DNA of 64,000 nucleotides, from contig CAWAHF010000004.1 in the NCBI GenBank assembly GCA_963781805.1, positions 310,001 to 374,000 on the forward strand, written 5' to 3'. Positions 33,395 to 42,923 of the stretch are shown here, piece after piece; within the stretch, counting starts at the first letter, position 1; every line of letters begins with the position of its first letter. The notes under the pieces were generated by a model that saw only the letters and a program-made list of their open reading frames with translations, was not told the DNA's origin and ran no database searches. The stretch comes from JAFGPL01 sp963781805. GTDB taxonomy: Bacteria > Bacteroidota > Bacteroidia > Bacteroidales > UBA10428. The translations under genes and the position numbers were made by a program.

Positions 33395-35812
33395 ATGAAG
33401 ATAAATGGTTTCTTTTTAATCATTCTTCTTTTCTCTTGCTTTACATCCTGTAAACAAGAACCTTCCATGATTAGGAAGGATTTTGATCTGGGCTGGAAAT
33501 TTCATTTGGGAAATGATTCATTGGCCTGCAAGGTTGCTTATGATGATTCCAACTGGCGGATGTTAAACCTCCCGCATGACTGGAGCATTGAAGGAAAATT
33601 CAGTGAGGATAATGCTTCCGGACAGGGAGAGGGAGGACTGCCAACATGCATTGGTTGGTACAGAAAATCATTTTTTCTACCCTCGACTTCCCATAATAAA
33701 AGAATATTCATTGATTTTGACGGTGTTTATCGAAATGCGGAAGTCTGGATAAACGGCCATTATCTGGGGAAACGTCCAAACGGGTATATTTCTTTTCGTT
33801 ATGAACTTACTCTTTATTTGAAATACGGCGCAGAAAAAAACCTAATTGCAGTACGTGTAGATAACTCCTATCAACCCAATTCCCGCTGGTATACAGGTTC
33901 CGGCATATATCGTAATGTGTGGCTTGTCACTACCGGACAACTAACTATTGATCATTGGGGAACTTACATAACCACTCCTGAAATTGATATGTATCATGCA
34001 ATTGTTCGGGTGGAAGTGAAACTGAATGAATACGACACGAATTCCCCATCAACAACGGTTATTTCTACAATCTTTGATAGAACAGGGAAAAAAATTCTTG
34101 ATAAACTTCAAACCAATATCACCAAAGAAAATTTTGCTACAAAAATTAACCTGGAACATGAAATAAAGAAACCGGTTCTTTGGTCAATTGAAAATCCATA
34201 TGTATACATTGCCAAAACAGAAGTACTAGTGAACAGGAAAAAAACTGATGAGAATATCACCCGGTTTGGGATTCGTAGTTTTCATTTTGATCCTGAGTCG
34301 GGATTTTCTTTAAACGGCAGGCCTTTGACAATTCATGGAGTCTGCCTTCATCACGACCTGGGATGTCTTGGGGCAGCGGTTAACACACGAGCCATTGAAC
34401 GGCAACTTGAGCTATTGAAAAAGATGGGATGCAATGCCATTCGTACAGCACATAATCCACCTGCACCGGAACTGCTTAATCTTTGTGATCAAATGGGATT
34501 CTTAGTTATAGATGAAGCATTTGATGTCTGGAAGAAAAAAAAGGTCAAATACGATTATCACCTTGATTGGGATGATTGGCATAAAAAGGATTTGGAAGAT
34601 TTTATCCGGCGGGACAGAAACCATCCCTCTGTTATCCTTTGGAGTATCGGAAACGAAATTCCCGAGCAATTTGACAGTAGTGGAACTGCCATTACTAAAG
34701 AATTGGTAGATATTGTGAAAACATTGGATACTACCCGCCCGGTGACCTGTGCCTTAACTGAAACCGATCCAACCAAAAACTTTATTTATCAATCGGGTGC
34801 GCTGGATATATTGGGTTTTAATTATAAACATGCCGATTGGAAGAAATTCAGGAATAATTATCCCGGTGAGGTTATGCTGCCCATGGAAAATATGTCTGCG
34901 CTTGCTACCAGGGGACATTATGATATGCCCTCCGACAGTATCCGTCGCTGGCCCGAAGCTTATGGGAAACCATTGGTAGGAGCAAATCCTGACTATACGG
35001 TTTCGTCTTACGATAATGTATCTGCCTATTGGGGTTCTACACATGAGGAAACATTGAAAACGATGGATAGTCTTGGGTTTCTGCCTGGCATTTTTGTGTG
35101 GTCAGGTTTTGACTACCTGGGCGAACCGGTTCCTTATCCCTGGCCGGCACGAAGTTCTTATTTCGGAATCATTGATCTGGCGGGATTTCCAAAAGACTCC
35201 TATTATCTTTATCAAAGTATTTGGACTGAAAAGCCCGCTCTACACTTATTTCCGCATTGGAACTGGAATGAGGGTCATACCATTGATGTATGTGCATATT
35301 ACAGTCAAGCGGATGAAGTGGAACTGTTTCTGAATGAGGTATCTTTAGGGGTGCGAAAAAAGGGAAAGAACGAGTATCATGTGATGTGGCGGATTCCTTA
35401 TCAAGCGGGGGTTCTTAAAGCTATATCGATGAAGAATGGGTTTCCAGTTCTGGAAGTAACTATCAGAACTGCTGAAAAACCTTACAAACTTGAGTTAATT
35501 CCGGATAGAGACGTAATTAACGCTGACGGAAAAGATTTATCATTTGTAACCGTTTTGATAACAGATAAAAACGGTACCCTGGTTCCATCTGCTGATAATT
35601 TGATTACATTTGATATTAGCGGTGCGGGATTCATTGCCGCTATGGATAATGGTTACCAGGCCAGCCTGGAATCTTTTAAAAGTAGCAGTCGCAAAGCATT
35701 CAATGGCAAATGCCTGGTAGTGATCAAATCGGCGGTAAGTACCGGAAAAATTACGCTTATTGCTTCCTCTCAAAATCTGATTTCAAATACGTTAATTTTA
35801 AAAGCCAGATGA
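33395..35812 (+). CDS. GH2 beta-galactosidase-like enzyme, lipoprotein
   Basis: The 805-residue protein has a lipobox (FSCFTSC). Domain order: sugar-binding jelly roll (DFDLGWKFHLG, LPHDWSIEGKF, GWYRKSF), Ig-like domain, TIM barrel (GVCLHHDLGCLGAAVNTRAIERQLELLKKMGCNAIRTAHNPPAPELLNLCDQMGFLVIDEAFD), then DUF4982-type and Ig-like C-terminal domains. Catalytic candidates are the acid/base Glu ~421 in IGNEIPEQ and the nucleophile Glu ~498 in PMENMSALATRG. The family removes beta-galactose or related beta-linked sugars; RG-II and RG-I side chains both contain beta-galactose. Its stop overlaps the next start (ATGA), so the two GH2 genes are translationally coupled. Confidence 0.9.
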   Translation: MKINGFFLIILLFSCFTSCKQEPSMIRKDFDLGWKFHLGNDSLACKVAYDDSNWRMLNLPHDWSIEGKFSEDNASGQGEGGLPTCIGWYRKSFFLPSTSHNKRIFIDFDGVYRNAEVWINGHYLGKRPNGYISFRYELTLYLKYGAEKNLIAVRVDNSYQPNSRWYTGSGIYRNVWLVTTGQLTIDHWGTYITTPEIDMYHAIVRVEVKLNEYDTNSPSTTVISTIFDRTGKKILDKLQTNITKENFATKINLEHEIKKPVLWSIENPYVYIAKTEVLVNRKKTDENITRFGIRSFHFDPESGFSLNGRPLTIHGVCLHHDLGCLGAAVNTRAIERQLELLKKMGCNAIRTAHNPPAPELLNLCDQMGFLVIDEAFDVWKKKKVKYDYHLDWDDWHKKDLEDFIRRDRNHPSVILWSIGNEIPEQFDSSGTAITKELVDIVKTLDTTRPVTCALTETDPTKNFIYQSGALDILGFNYKHADWKKFRNNYPGEVMLPMENMSALATRGHYDMPSDSIRRWPEAYGKPLVGANPDYTVSSYDNVSAYWGSTHEETLKTMDSLGFLPGIFVWSGFDYLGEPVPYPWPARSSYFGIIDLAGFPKDSYYLYQSIWTEKPALHLFPHWNWNEGHTIDVCAYYSQADEVELFLNEVSLGVRKKGKNEYHVMWRIPYQAGVLKAISMKNGFPVLEVTIRTAEKPYKLELIPDRDVINADGKDLSFVTVLITDKNGTLVPSADNLITFDISGAGFIAAMDNGYQASLESFKSSSRKAFNGKCLVVIKSAVSTGKITLIASSQNLISNTLILKAR

Positions 35813-38800
35813 AAGCCATAACAGAAATATATTGCGTCAAATGGTTAACCATTTGTATTTCCTTATATGCCTCTACATTTCATTTAAAATCTCAAACAAT
35901 TACGGGAGAGCCTGCCGATATTCCTGAACCTCCCCATATTTATCAGTCTGATCCCCTTGAAGATCCTTTGATTTGCGGGATAAACCGGGAACCATCACAT
36001 GCAACGGCATATTCCTATCAGACGATTGAAGAGGCGCTTCAGTGTGATCGGGAGAAATCAGGCAGGGTTATGATGTTAAATGGAATCTGGGATTTTAAGT
36101 TTGTATTTAAACCTGCTGATGCTCCAACGAATTTCTATAATAGCCGGGTGAAAGGATGGGATAAAATTGAAGTTCCCTCAAACTGGGAGCTCAAAGGGTA
36201 CGATATTCCTATTTATAAAAGTTCCGTTTATCCGTTTCGTCCGGTAAATCCTCCCTATATTCCCAAGGATTACAATGGAGTTGGTTCGTACCAGAGAACT
36301 TTTGTCATTCCTGAATCATGGAAAGATATGAATATTACACTTCATTTTGGAGCTGTGAAATCTGCGTTCTTTGTCTGGTTAAATGGAAAATTTCTGGGTT
36401 ACGGTGAAGATAGTTTTCTGCCTTCAGAATTTAATATCACACCTTATCTCACAGAAGGAGAGAACATTCTTTCGGTGCAGGTTACACGTTGGAGCGATGG
36501 TTCATATCTAGAAGATCAGGACCATTGGCGTTTGAGCGGAATTCAGAGAGAAGTCATGTTGTTGGCGGAACCGAGAATACATATTGCAGATTTTTTTTGG
36601 CAGGCTAAACTGGATGAAAATTACAGAGATGCTGTTTTTAGCGTTCGTCCACGCATAGAAAATCTGACCGGTCATGAAATAAAGGGGTATAATGTAAACG
36701 TACAGTTATATGATAAAAACAATCGACCGGTTTTTCAAAATCCATTGGAGAGAAGCGCTGAATCCATAATCAATGAAATTTATCCCAGACTCGATAATGT
36801 GAAATTCGGTTTGTTTGAAGCCCAGATAAAATATCCTGATAAGTGGAGCGATGAAGTGCCCGATCTGTATACACTGATAATTTCACTTGAAGACAGCACG
36901 GGAAATTTGCTCGAAGCCAAAAGCTGCAAAGTGGGCTTTCGTTCCATTGAATTCTCAAAAGATAACAGCAAATTACTTATCAACGGGAAGTTAACATATC
37001 TTTATGGGATAAACCGGCACGATCACGACCCTATAAAAGGAAAAGCTTTATCACGGGAAGATATCCTGAGAGATATCCGCACGATTAAGCAGTTCAATTT
37101 TAACTGCATACGCACCAGTCATTACCCGAACGATCCTTATTTATATGATTTATGCGATGAGTACGGAATCCTGGTTATTGATGAAGCAAATCTTGAGTCC
37201 CATGGTTTGGGAGGCAAATTAAGTAATGACCCATCATGGACACATGCATTTATGGAACGAAGCGCCCGTATGGTCATGCGCGATAAGAATCATCCGTGTA
37301 TTATCTTCTGGAGCCTGGGTAATGAGGCGGGAAGCGGTCCAAATCACGCTGCCATGGCCGGCTGGATTCATGATTTTGACATTACCCGTTTTGTTCATTA
37401 CGAGCCTGCTCAGGGCAGTCCTAGAATTAAGGGTTATATTCCTCCCGGAAGTGAAGGTTATCCAAAAGACCATTCACATCGTATTCAGAATCCTGTGGAT
37501 CAGTATTATGTGGATATGGTTAGCCGCATGTATCCTGGTATTTATACACCAAAATTGTTGGCGGACCAACCCGGAGACGACCGTCCGATCTTCTTTTGCG
37601 AATATGCCCATTCCATGGGAAACTCAACGGGAAACCTGAAAGATTTCTGGGATATATTTCGGACCACACCAAGAATTATTGGCGGTTGTATTTGGGATTT
37701 TAAAGATCAGGGACTTCTTAAAATCGATTCACTGGGAAATCAATTCTATGCCTATGGAGGCGATTTTGGTGGAAGGTTTAACGACGGCGATTTTTGTATC
37801 AATGGGATTGTTGCGCCGGATGGCCGTCCAAAACCGGAGATATATGAATGCAAACGTGTTTTTCAGCCGGTGGAATGTGAATTGGTTGATGCCGGAAAAG
37901 GATTGATTCGGGTCATTAACCGACATGCTGTCAAATCACTGGTTGATTATCAGGTATCTTTAAGTGTGTTGGAAGATGGAATAACAGCGGCAAACATTCA
38001 GTTACCTCCAATAGATATTAAAGCAGGAAAGGATTCTGTTATAAATATTTCTTCCTATCTGCCAACTATGAAATCTGGATGCGAATATCTGGGAACTCTA
38101 CACTTTTTGTTATCCAAAGATGAGCTATGGGCTAAGAAGGGATTTGAAATTGCGTCAAATCAATTTAAATTGACAGGTTTACCGATGGCCGTAAATAACA
38201 AGCCTATATCTTCAAAGATTTCATTTTCTGAAATTGAAGAAAGTTATACAATTGCCGGAGAAAAATTTGAAATGAAATTCAGTAAAAGCAACGGCGCATT
38301 GGTTTCTTATCAATCTAATGGTGTGGAACAGATTTTCCAACCCTTGTTACCGCATTTTACAAGGCCTCTGACAGATAATGACGAAAGAGGCTGGAAAGCG
38401 GATAAGAAGCTGAAGGTTTGGTATACCACGAAGCCAGAATTAACGAAAATTACAGCAGAAAAAACGAACCAGGGAGAAGTAATTATTTCCAGCAGTTATT
38501 CAATTGCAGACAGTAAAGCTTCTGTTCATGTTAATTATACTATAAATGGAGAAGGGGTGATAAAAGTGAATTACGCATTCAATGGCTCTCCTGATTTGCC
38601 CAATCTACCCAAAATTGGAATACAGTGCGGTATCCTGAATAAAGATAATCAAGTCACATGGTATGGAAGGGGACCTCAGGAGAACTATATTGACAGGTGT
38701 TACGGCGCTGATGTCGGTATATATTCACTATCGCTTGATAAATTTATGGAACCTTATGTCATGCCGCAGGAAAACGGAAACCGGTGCGATGTCCGGTGGA

Positions 38801-39117
38801 TGTTCTTATCTGACCAGAAAAATAATGGTTTGTTGATCGTTGCTGATAGCCTGTTGAGCATGAGCGCCTGGCCTTATACCGAAGAAAATATCAATCAGGC
38901 AAAACATACGAATGAGTTAAAAGATGCAGGATATATTACCTTAAATATAGATTTGAAACAGATGGGAGTAGGGGGGAATGACAGCTGGAGTAATGTGGCA
39001 GCGCCCTTGGAAAAATACCAGATAAGGCCTGCCGATTATAAGTACAGCTTTTATCTGGTACCCTGTATCTTAAAACCGGAAACCATTAATAAATATGCTA
39101 AAGAAATAAAGTTTTGA
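35809..39117 (+). CDS. GH2 beta-galactosidase, LacZ type
   Basis: I start at 35809, where ATGA overlaps the previous stop and MKAITEIYCVKWLTICISLYAS gives a signal peptide; 1102 residues. An in-frame ATG at 35710 lies deep inside the previous gene. Full LacZ layout: jelly roll (NGIWDFKFVFKPADAP, VPSNWELKGYDIPIY), Ig-like domains, TIM barrel (YGINRHDHDPIKGKALSREDILRDIRTIKQFNFNCIRTSHYPNDPYLYDLCDEYG), acid/base Glu ~506 in LGNEAGSGPNH, nucleophile Glu ~598 in FCEYAHSMGNS, and the small-chain/mutarotase-like domain (WYGRGPQENYIDR). Exported to the periplasm, it probably removes beta-galactose from pectin side chains. Confidence 0.93.
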   Translation: MKAITEIYCVKWLTICISLYASTFHLKSQTITGEPADIPEPPHIYQSDPLEDPLICGINREPSHATAYSYQTIEEALQCDREKSGRVMMLNGIWDFKFVFKPADAPTNFYNSRVKGWDKIEVPSNWELKGYDIPIYKSSVYPFRPVNPPYIPKDYNGVGSYQRTFVIPESWKDMNITLHFGAVKSAFFVWLNGKFLGYGEDSFLPSEFNITPYLTEGENILSVQVTRWSDGSYLEDQDHWRLSGIQREVMLLAEPRIHIADFFWQAKLDENYRDAVFSVRPRIENLTGHEIKGYNVNVQLYDKNNRPVFQNPLERSAESIINEIYPRLDNVKFGLFEAQIKYPDKWSDEVPDLYTLIISLEDSTGNLLEAKSCKVGFRSIEFSKDNSKLLINGKLTYLYGINRHDHDPIKGKALSREDILRDIRTIKQFNFNCIRTSHYPNDPYLYDLCDEYGILVIDEANLESHGLGGKLSNDPSWTHAFMERSARMVMRDKNHPCIIFWSLGNEAGSGPNHAAMAGWIHDFDITRFVHYEPAQGSPRIKGYIPPGSEGYPKDHSHRIQNPVDQYYVDMVSRMYPGIYTPKLLADQPGDDRPIFFCEYAHSMGNSTGNLKDFWDIFRTTPRIIGGCIWDFKDQGLLKIDSLGNQFYAYGGDFGGRFNDGDFCINGIVAPDGRPKPEIYECKRVFQPVECELVDAGKGLIRVINRHAVKSLVDYQVSLSVLEDGITAANIQLPPIDIKAGKDSVINISSYLPTMKSGCEYLGTLHFLLSKDELWAKKGFEIASNQFKLTGLPMAVNNKPISSKISFSEIEESYTIAGEKFEMKFSKSNGALVSYQSNGVEQIFQPLLPHFTRPLTDNDERGWKADKKLKVWYTTKPELTKITAEKTNQGEVIISSSYSIADSKASVHVNYTINGEGVIKVNYAFNGSPDLPNLPKIGIQCGILNKDNQVTWYGRGPQENYIDRCYGADVGIYSLSLDKFMEPYVMPQENGNRCDVRWMFLSDQKNNGLLIVADSLLSMSAWPYTEENINQAKHTNELKDAGYITLNIDLKQMGVGGNDSWSNVAAPLEKYQIRPADYKYSFYLVPCILKPETINKYAKEIKF

Positions 39118-39189
39118 TTTATAAATAACATAAGTTTGAAATATATATTGTTTATAATTAAATAGTTATAAGGATATCTTTGTGAAAAC

Positions 39190-39267
39190 TTAGTGTTTTG
39201 GTGTCTTAGTGGCAAATTTTAAATTTTATAGCCACAAAGTCTCAAAATCACTAAGAACACACTAAGG
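39190..39267. repeat. Solo inverted word-repeat element (CTTAGTG type)
   Basis: The left arm 39190-39213 (CTTAGTGTTTTGGTGTCTTA...) and right arm 39231-39267 (GCCACAAAGTCTCAAAATCA...CTAAG) are imperfect reverse complements, with an A/T-rich centre. The GCCAC/GTGGC ends and the words are close to those of the element at 10380-10473 and of the arms at 19458/19933. Confidence 0.7.
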
Positions 39268-39292
39268 AAGATAAAAGAAACAATTCAAATGA

Positions 39293-39390
39293 GTTCCAGA
39301 GGAGTAGATAAAAAAACAATTCTGATGAGCTCCAGCGGAGCGACAGTATGGTAGAATAAAAGATAAAATTCAATTCAGCTCTGTAGGAGC
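39293..39390 (+). repeat. Cluster of covarying 13-nt hairpins before the GH106 gene
   Basis: A decayed first hairpin, GTTCC-AGA-GGAGT (39293-39305), is followed by GCTCC-AGC-GGAGC (39329-39341) with tail GACAGTATGGTAGAA, then after exactly 36 bases GCTCT-GTA-GGAGC (39378-39390) with tail GAAAGAAC. The same order, tails and 36-base spacing occur at 25593-25654. The last hairpin ends 19 bases before the ATG at 39410. Confidence 0.75.
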
Positions 39391-39409
39391 GAAAGAACAA
39401 AATTAAAAA

Positions 39410-42400
39410 ATGACAAAAACCAACAACAAATCCAATAAATTCTATTTTAATCTTTTTTCCCTGATTTTATTTTTTTTGTGTTTATGGATTCCTAACCTTT
39501 TTTCTCAGACAACTCCTCTCGATTCCATTTTCAAAAATCCTCCTGAATCGGCCAAACCTTGGGTATACTGGTACTGGATGAATGCCGCCGTCTCACGTGA
39601 AGGAATCACAGCGGATCTTGAAGCTATGAAGGAAGCCGGAATTGCGGGAGCTTATATTTTTACCATAAAAGGTGTCACCGATCCTCCCTTATTTGAACCT
39701 CCTGCAGAACAACTAACCACGGAATGGTGGGACATGCTCTCCTTCGCATTTAACGAAGCAAATCGGCTGGGACTTAAACTTGGATTTCATTTTTGTGACG
39801 GCTTTACTACTGGCGGCGGACCGTGGATTACGCCCGAAATGTCGATGAAGAAAGTAGTCTGGAGCGATACCATCATTCAGGGAAGCCAGTTATTTGATGA
39901 TATGTTGTCACAACCTCCGAAACTTTATGATTACTACTCAGAAATAGCTGTCTTTGCACTTCCTATTCAGTCAGATTATCTCTTTACAACAACTAATATT
40001 CAACCAAAAATAACCACAAGCATACCAGGAATTGAAGCCCAATTTCTGGCACAACCAACCAGTAATGAAGTGTTTCGTAGCGAAAATCCCTGCTGGATAC
40101 AATATGCATTTGAAAAACCTTTTACTTGTCGATCTATCAAAATAAAGGCTCATGGAAACAATCTTCAATCTCTCAGGCTTAAAATGGAAACCAGTGATGA
40201 TGGAATTCATTTCGGTCATTCTTATCAGATGGAACCTCCACGGCATGGTTGGCAGGATTCAGAGTTCAATCATACCTATGCTATACCTCCGGTCACTGCA
40301 AAATATTATCGTTTCAGCTATGACAAAGAAGGAACTGAACCAGGATCTGAGGATTTTGACGCCGCAAAATGGAAACAATCCCTCAAAATAGAAGAAATAG
40401 AACTTTCAGGTATGCCCCGAATTGATCAGTTTGAAGGGAAGTCAGGAGCAATCTGGCGGGTGAGTCCCCGGACAACCTCAGGACAATTACCTGATTCCCT
40501 TTGCATTCCTTTAAATAATGTCATAAATATTTCAGATAAAATTGATAAAAATGGTCATCTTTCCTGGGTTGCTCCCGCCGGCACATGGATGATTTTGCGC
40601 ATGGGTTGTACCACTACAGGTCATACAAATTATATTGGCGATGGTGCAGTCGGACTTGAATGTGATAAATTAAATCCTGATGCTGTACGAATACAGTTTG
40701 ATCATTGGTTTGGCAAGTTGCTTCGTAAATTGGATACAGCATCTAAAAATAATGTATTGAAGATGTTACATGTTGATAGCTGGGAATGTGGCAGTCAAAA
40801 CTGGTCTCCTGTTTTCAGAAATGAATTTTTAAAACGCTGTGGATACGATGTATTGCCTTATTTACCGGTGTTTGCTGGTATTCCCCTGGAAAATACTGAG
40901 AAATCCGAGAACGTCCTTTATGATGTAAGGAAAACCATTAATGAGCTTGTGAACGAAAACTTTTTTGGCACATTGTCAACAATCGCTAAAGACAATGATC
41001 TTGATTTTTCTGCTGAAAATCCTTCTCCGGTCATGATTTGCGATGGGATGCAACCCTTTGAATATGTGGATATACCTATGGGCGAGTTTTGGCTGAACAG
41101 CCCTACGCATGATAAACCAACCGATATTCTGGATGCTGTTTCAGCTGCCCACATTTATGGAAAAAACATAGTTCAGGCAGAAGGTTTTACTACACTCAGA
41201 ATGACTTGGAATGAATATCCCGGAATGATGAAAACACTGCAGGACAGGAATTATGCGTTAGGTATCAACCGATTGGTCTACCATGTTTTTACACAGAACC
41301 CGTGGATGGATAGAAAACCAGGCATGACGCTCAATGGGGTGGGATTATATTTTCAACGGGACCAGACATGGTGGAAATCGGGTAAAGCTTGGATTGAATA
41401 TGCAACGCGTTGCCAGAGTATTTTACATCAAGGGATACCGGTAGAGGACATTGCCGTTTTCACTGGAGAAGAAATTCCGCGTAGAGCATTGACACCTGAC
41501 AGACTGGTAAACATTATGCCGGGACTTTTTGGTAAGGAAAAAATTGAACAGGAAAAGATACGACTGAAAAATAAAGACATTCCATTGCATGATGAACCGG
41601 TGGGAGTTACAAACACAGTGAATACATTTCGTCCAGAAGAATGGACAGATCCGCTGCACGGTTATCATTATGACTCTTTTAATAAAGATGCTCTGCTCAG
41701 ATTGGCAAAGGTCAGCAACGGAAAAATTGAAATGCCAGGAGGCATGAGCTATAACATTCTGGTGATTCCCGGCAAAAGGAAAATGTCGCCGGATGGAAAC
41801 CGCATGTCACCTGAAGTAGCTGATAAGTTATTGCAATTGGTTGAAGAGGGAGCGACCATCATGTTAGAGGATCTACCTGAAAAATTAATTGATCGGCCGG
41901 ATTCGGGTCAATATAAACTTAGTCAACTTATACAAGTTTCTATTCCCATCTCTGAAATTGAAGCGCATCATGCAGACCACAAGGAATTACTCCAGATGAA
42001 ATTGGGCAAGGGCAAAATCATTATCGCTCCTTATTATGATGAATCGCTGGAAAATGTCGGAATTACCCGTGATTTTGAAGCTAAGGATGCAAATGGCAAT
42101 TCTGCAAAAGAGATAGAATGGACGCATCGAAAATCAGATGATTTTGAATTTTATTTTATCTCAAATCAGACAGATAGTGCAAGGATTATAAATTTTTCCC
42201 TACGGGTTTCGGGTTATCTCCCCGAATTATTTGATCCTGTTACTGGAGAAATCTCCTGGTTACATAACTGGAAAATTAAAAATGGCCGGACTGAGCTTCC
42301 TCTCAGATTAGAGCCGAATGGGTCTGCCTTTCTTATATTCAGCAAACCTACTCAACAGGTGGGTGATATATCAGGAATCAACTGGAGTAATTTTAGAATT

Positions 42401-42889
42401 AGCCAATTCCTTTCTGGCAACTACAGGGTCACTTTCAGTCCTGAATTCGGAGGACCAAAGGAACCGATTGAATTTAAAAAACTTTTCGACTGGAGCACAG
42501 ATACGGTTTTTGGTTTAAAATATTATTCCGGTACAGCAAGGTATGTCAGGACTTTTGAATGGACAGGCAAGATAGAAAAGAATCAAAGTATCTGGCTTGA
42601 TTTGGGTCGGGTTTCAAATTTAGCAGATATCAAAATCAATAACATTCCATGTGGAATAGTATGGACATCACCCTATAGGGTGGAAATTTCAGATGCTCTT
42701 AGAAAAGGTACCAATCAACTTAAAATTGAAGTCACAACTACCTGGCATAATCGCCTGATTGGGGATCATAATCTTCCGGAGGAAGAAAGAATCACTTGGA
42801 CCACAGCTCCCTACCGTCTTGATAAATCACCATTAACGGAATCAGGTTTGCTTGGACCGGTTACAATTTTAACTCTATCAGATGAATAA
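39410..42889 (+). CDS. GH106 alpha-L-rhamnosidase
   Basis: The 1159-residue protein has a signal peptide (FSLILFFLCLWIPNLFS). The N-terminal signature PPESAKPWVYWYWMNAAVSREGITADLEAMKEAGIAGAYIF, then GLKLGFHFCDGFTTGGGPWITPEMSMKKVVWSD, is the family hallmark. Further motifs are LHVDSWECGSQNWSP, LDFSAENPSP, IVQAEGFTTLRMTWNEYP and RLVYHVFTQNPW. The C-terminus has a jelly-roll with RYVRTFEWTG and IWLDLGRVSNLADIKINNIPCGIVWTSPYRVEIS. GH106 enzymes release alpha-L-rhamnose; one (BT0986 in my recollection) acts on RG-II. It follows a hairpin-repeat leader and heads a unit with the DapA-family lyase 34 bases downstream. Confidence 0.92.
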   Translation: MTKTNNKSNKFYFNLFSLILFFLCLWIPNLFSQTTPLDSIFKNPPESAKPWVYWYWMNAAVSREGITADLEAMKEAGIAGAYIFTIKGVTDPPLFEPPAEQLTTEWWDMLSFAFNEANRLGLKLGFHFCDGFTTGGGPWITPEMSMKKVVWSDTIIQGSQLFDDMLSQPPKLYDYYSEIAVFALPIQSDYLFTTTNIQPKITTSIPGIEAQFLAQPTSNEVFRSENPCWIQYAFEKPFTCRSIKIKAHGNNLQSLRLKMETSDDGIHFGHSYQMEPPRHGWQDSEFNHTYAIPPVTAKYYRFSYDKEGTEPGSEDFDAAKWKQSLKIEEIELSGMPRIDQFEGKSGAIWRVSPRTTSGQLPDSLCIPLNNVINISDKIDKNGHLSWVAPAGTWMILRMGCTTTGHTNYIGDGAVGLECDKLNPDAVRIQFDHWFGKLLRKLDTASKNNVLKMLHVDSWECGSQNWSPVFRNEFLKRCGYDVLPYLPVFAGIPLENTEKSENVLYDVRKTINELVNENFFGTLSTIAKDNDLDFSAENPSPVMICDGMQPFEYVDIPMGEFWLNSPTHDKPTDILDAVSAAHIYGKNIVQAEGFTTLRMTWNEYPGMMKTLQDRNYALGINRLVYHVFTQNPWMDRKPGMTLNGVGLYFQRDQTWWKSGKAWIEYATRCQSILHQGIPVEDIAVFTGEEIPRRALTPDRLVNIMPGLFGKEKIEQEKIRLKNKDIPLHDEPVGVTNTVNTFRPEEWTDPLHGYHYDSFNKDALLRLAKVSNGKIEMPGGMSYNILVIPGKRKMSPDGNRMSPEVADKLLQLVEEGATIMLEDLPEKLIDRPDSGQYKLSQLIQVSIPISEIEAHHADHKELLQMKLGKGKIIIAPYYDESLENVGITRDFEAKDANGNSAKEIEWTHRKSDDFEFYFISNQTDSARIINFSLRVSGYLPELFDPVTGEISWLHNWKIKNGRTELPLRLEPNGSAFLIFSKPTQQVGDISGINWSNFRISQFLSGNYRVTFSPEFGGPKEPIEFKKLFDWSTDTVFGLKYYSGTARYVRTFEWTGKIEKNQSIWLDLGRVSNLADIKINNIPCGIVWTSPYRVEISDALRKGTNQLKIEVTTTWHNRLIGDHNLPEEERITWTTAPYRLDKSPLTESGLLGPVTILTLSDE

Positions 42890-42923
42890 ATGTTTAAATC
42901 TTTCAAATTAAATTATTGCTATA

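Noticed and set aside
35710..35808. Upstream start for the LacZ-type gene
   Set aside because: It lies inside the preceding GH2 gene, while the ATGA overlap at 35809 gives a signal peptide.
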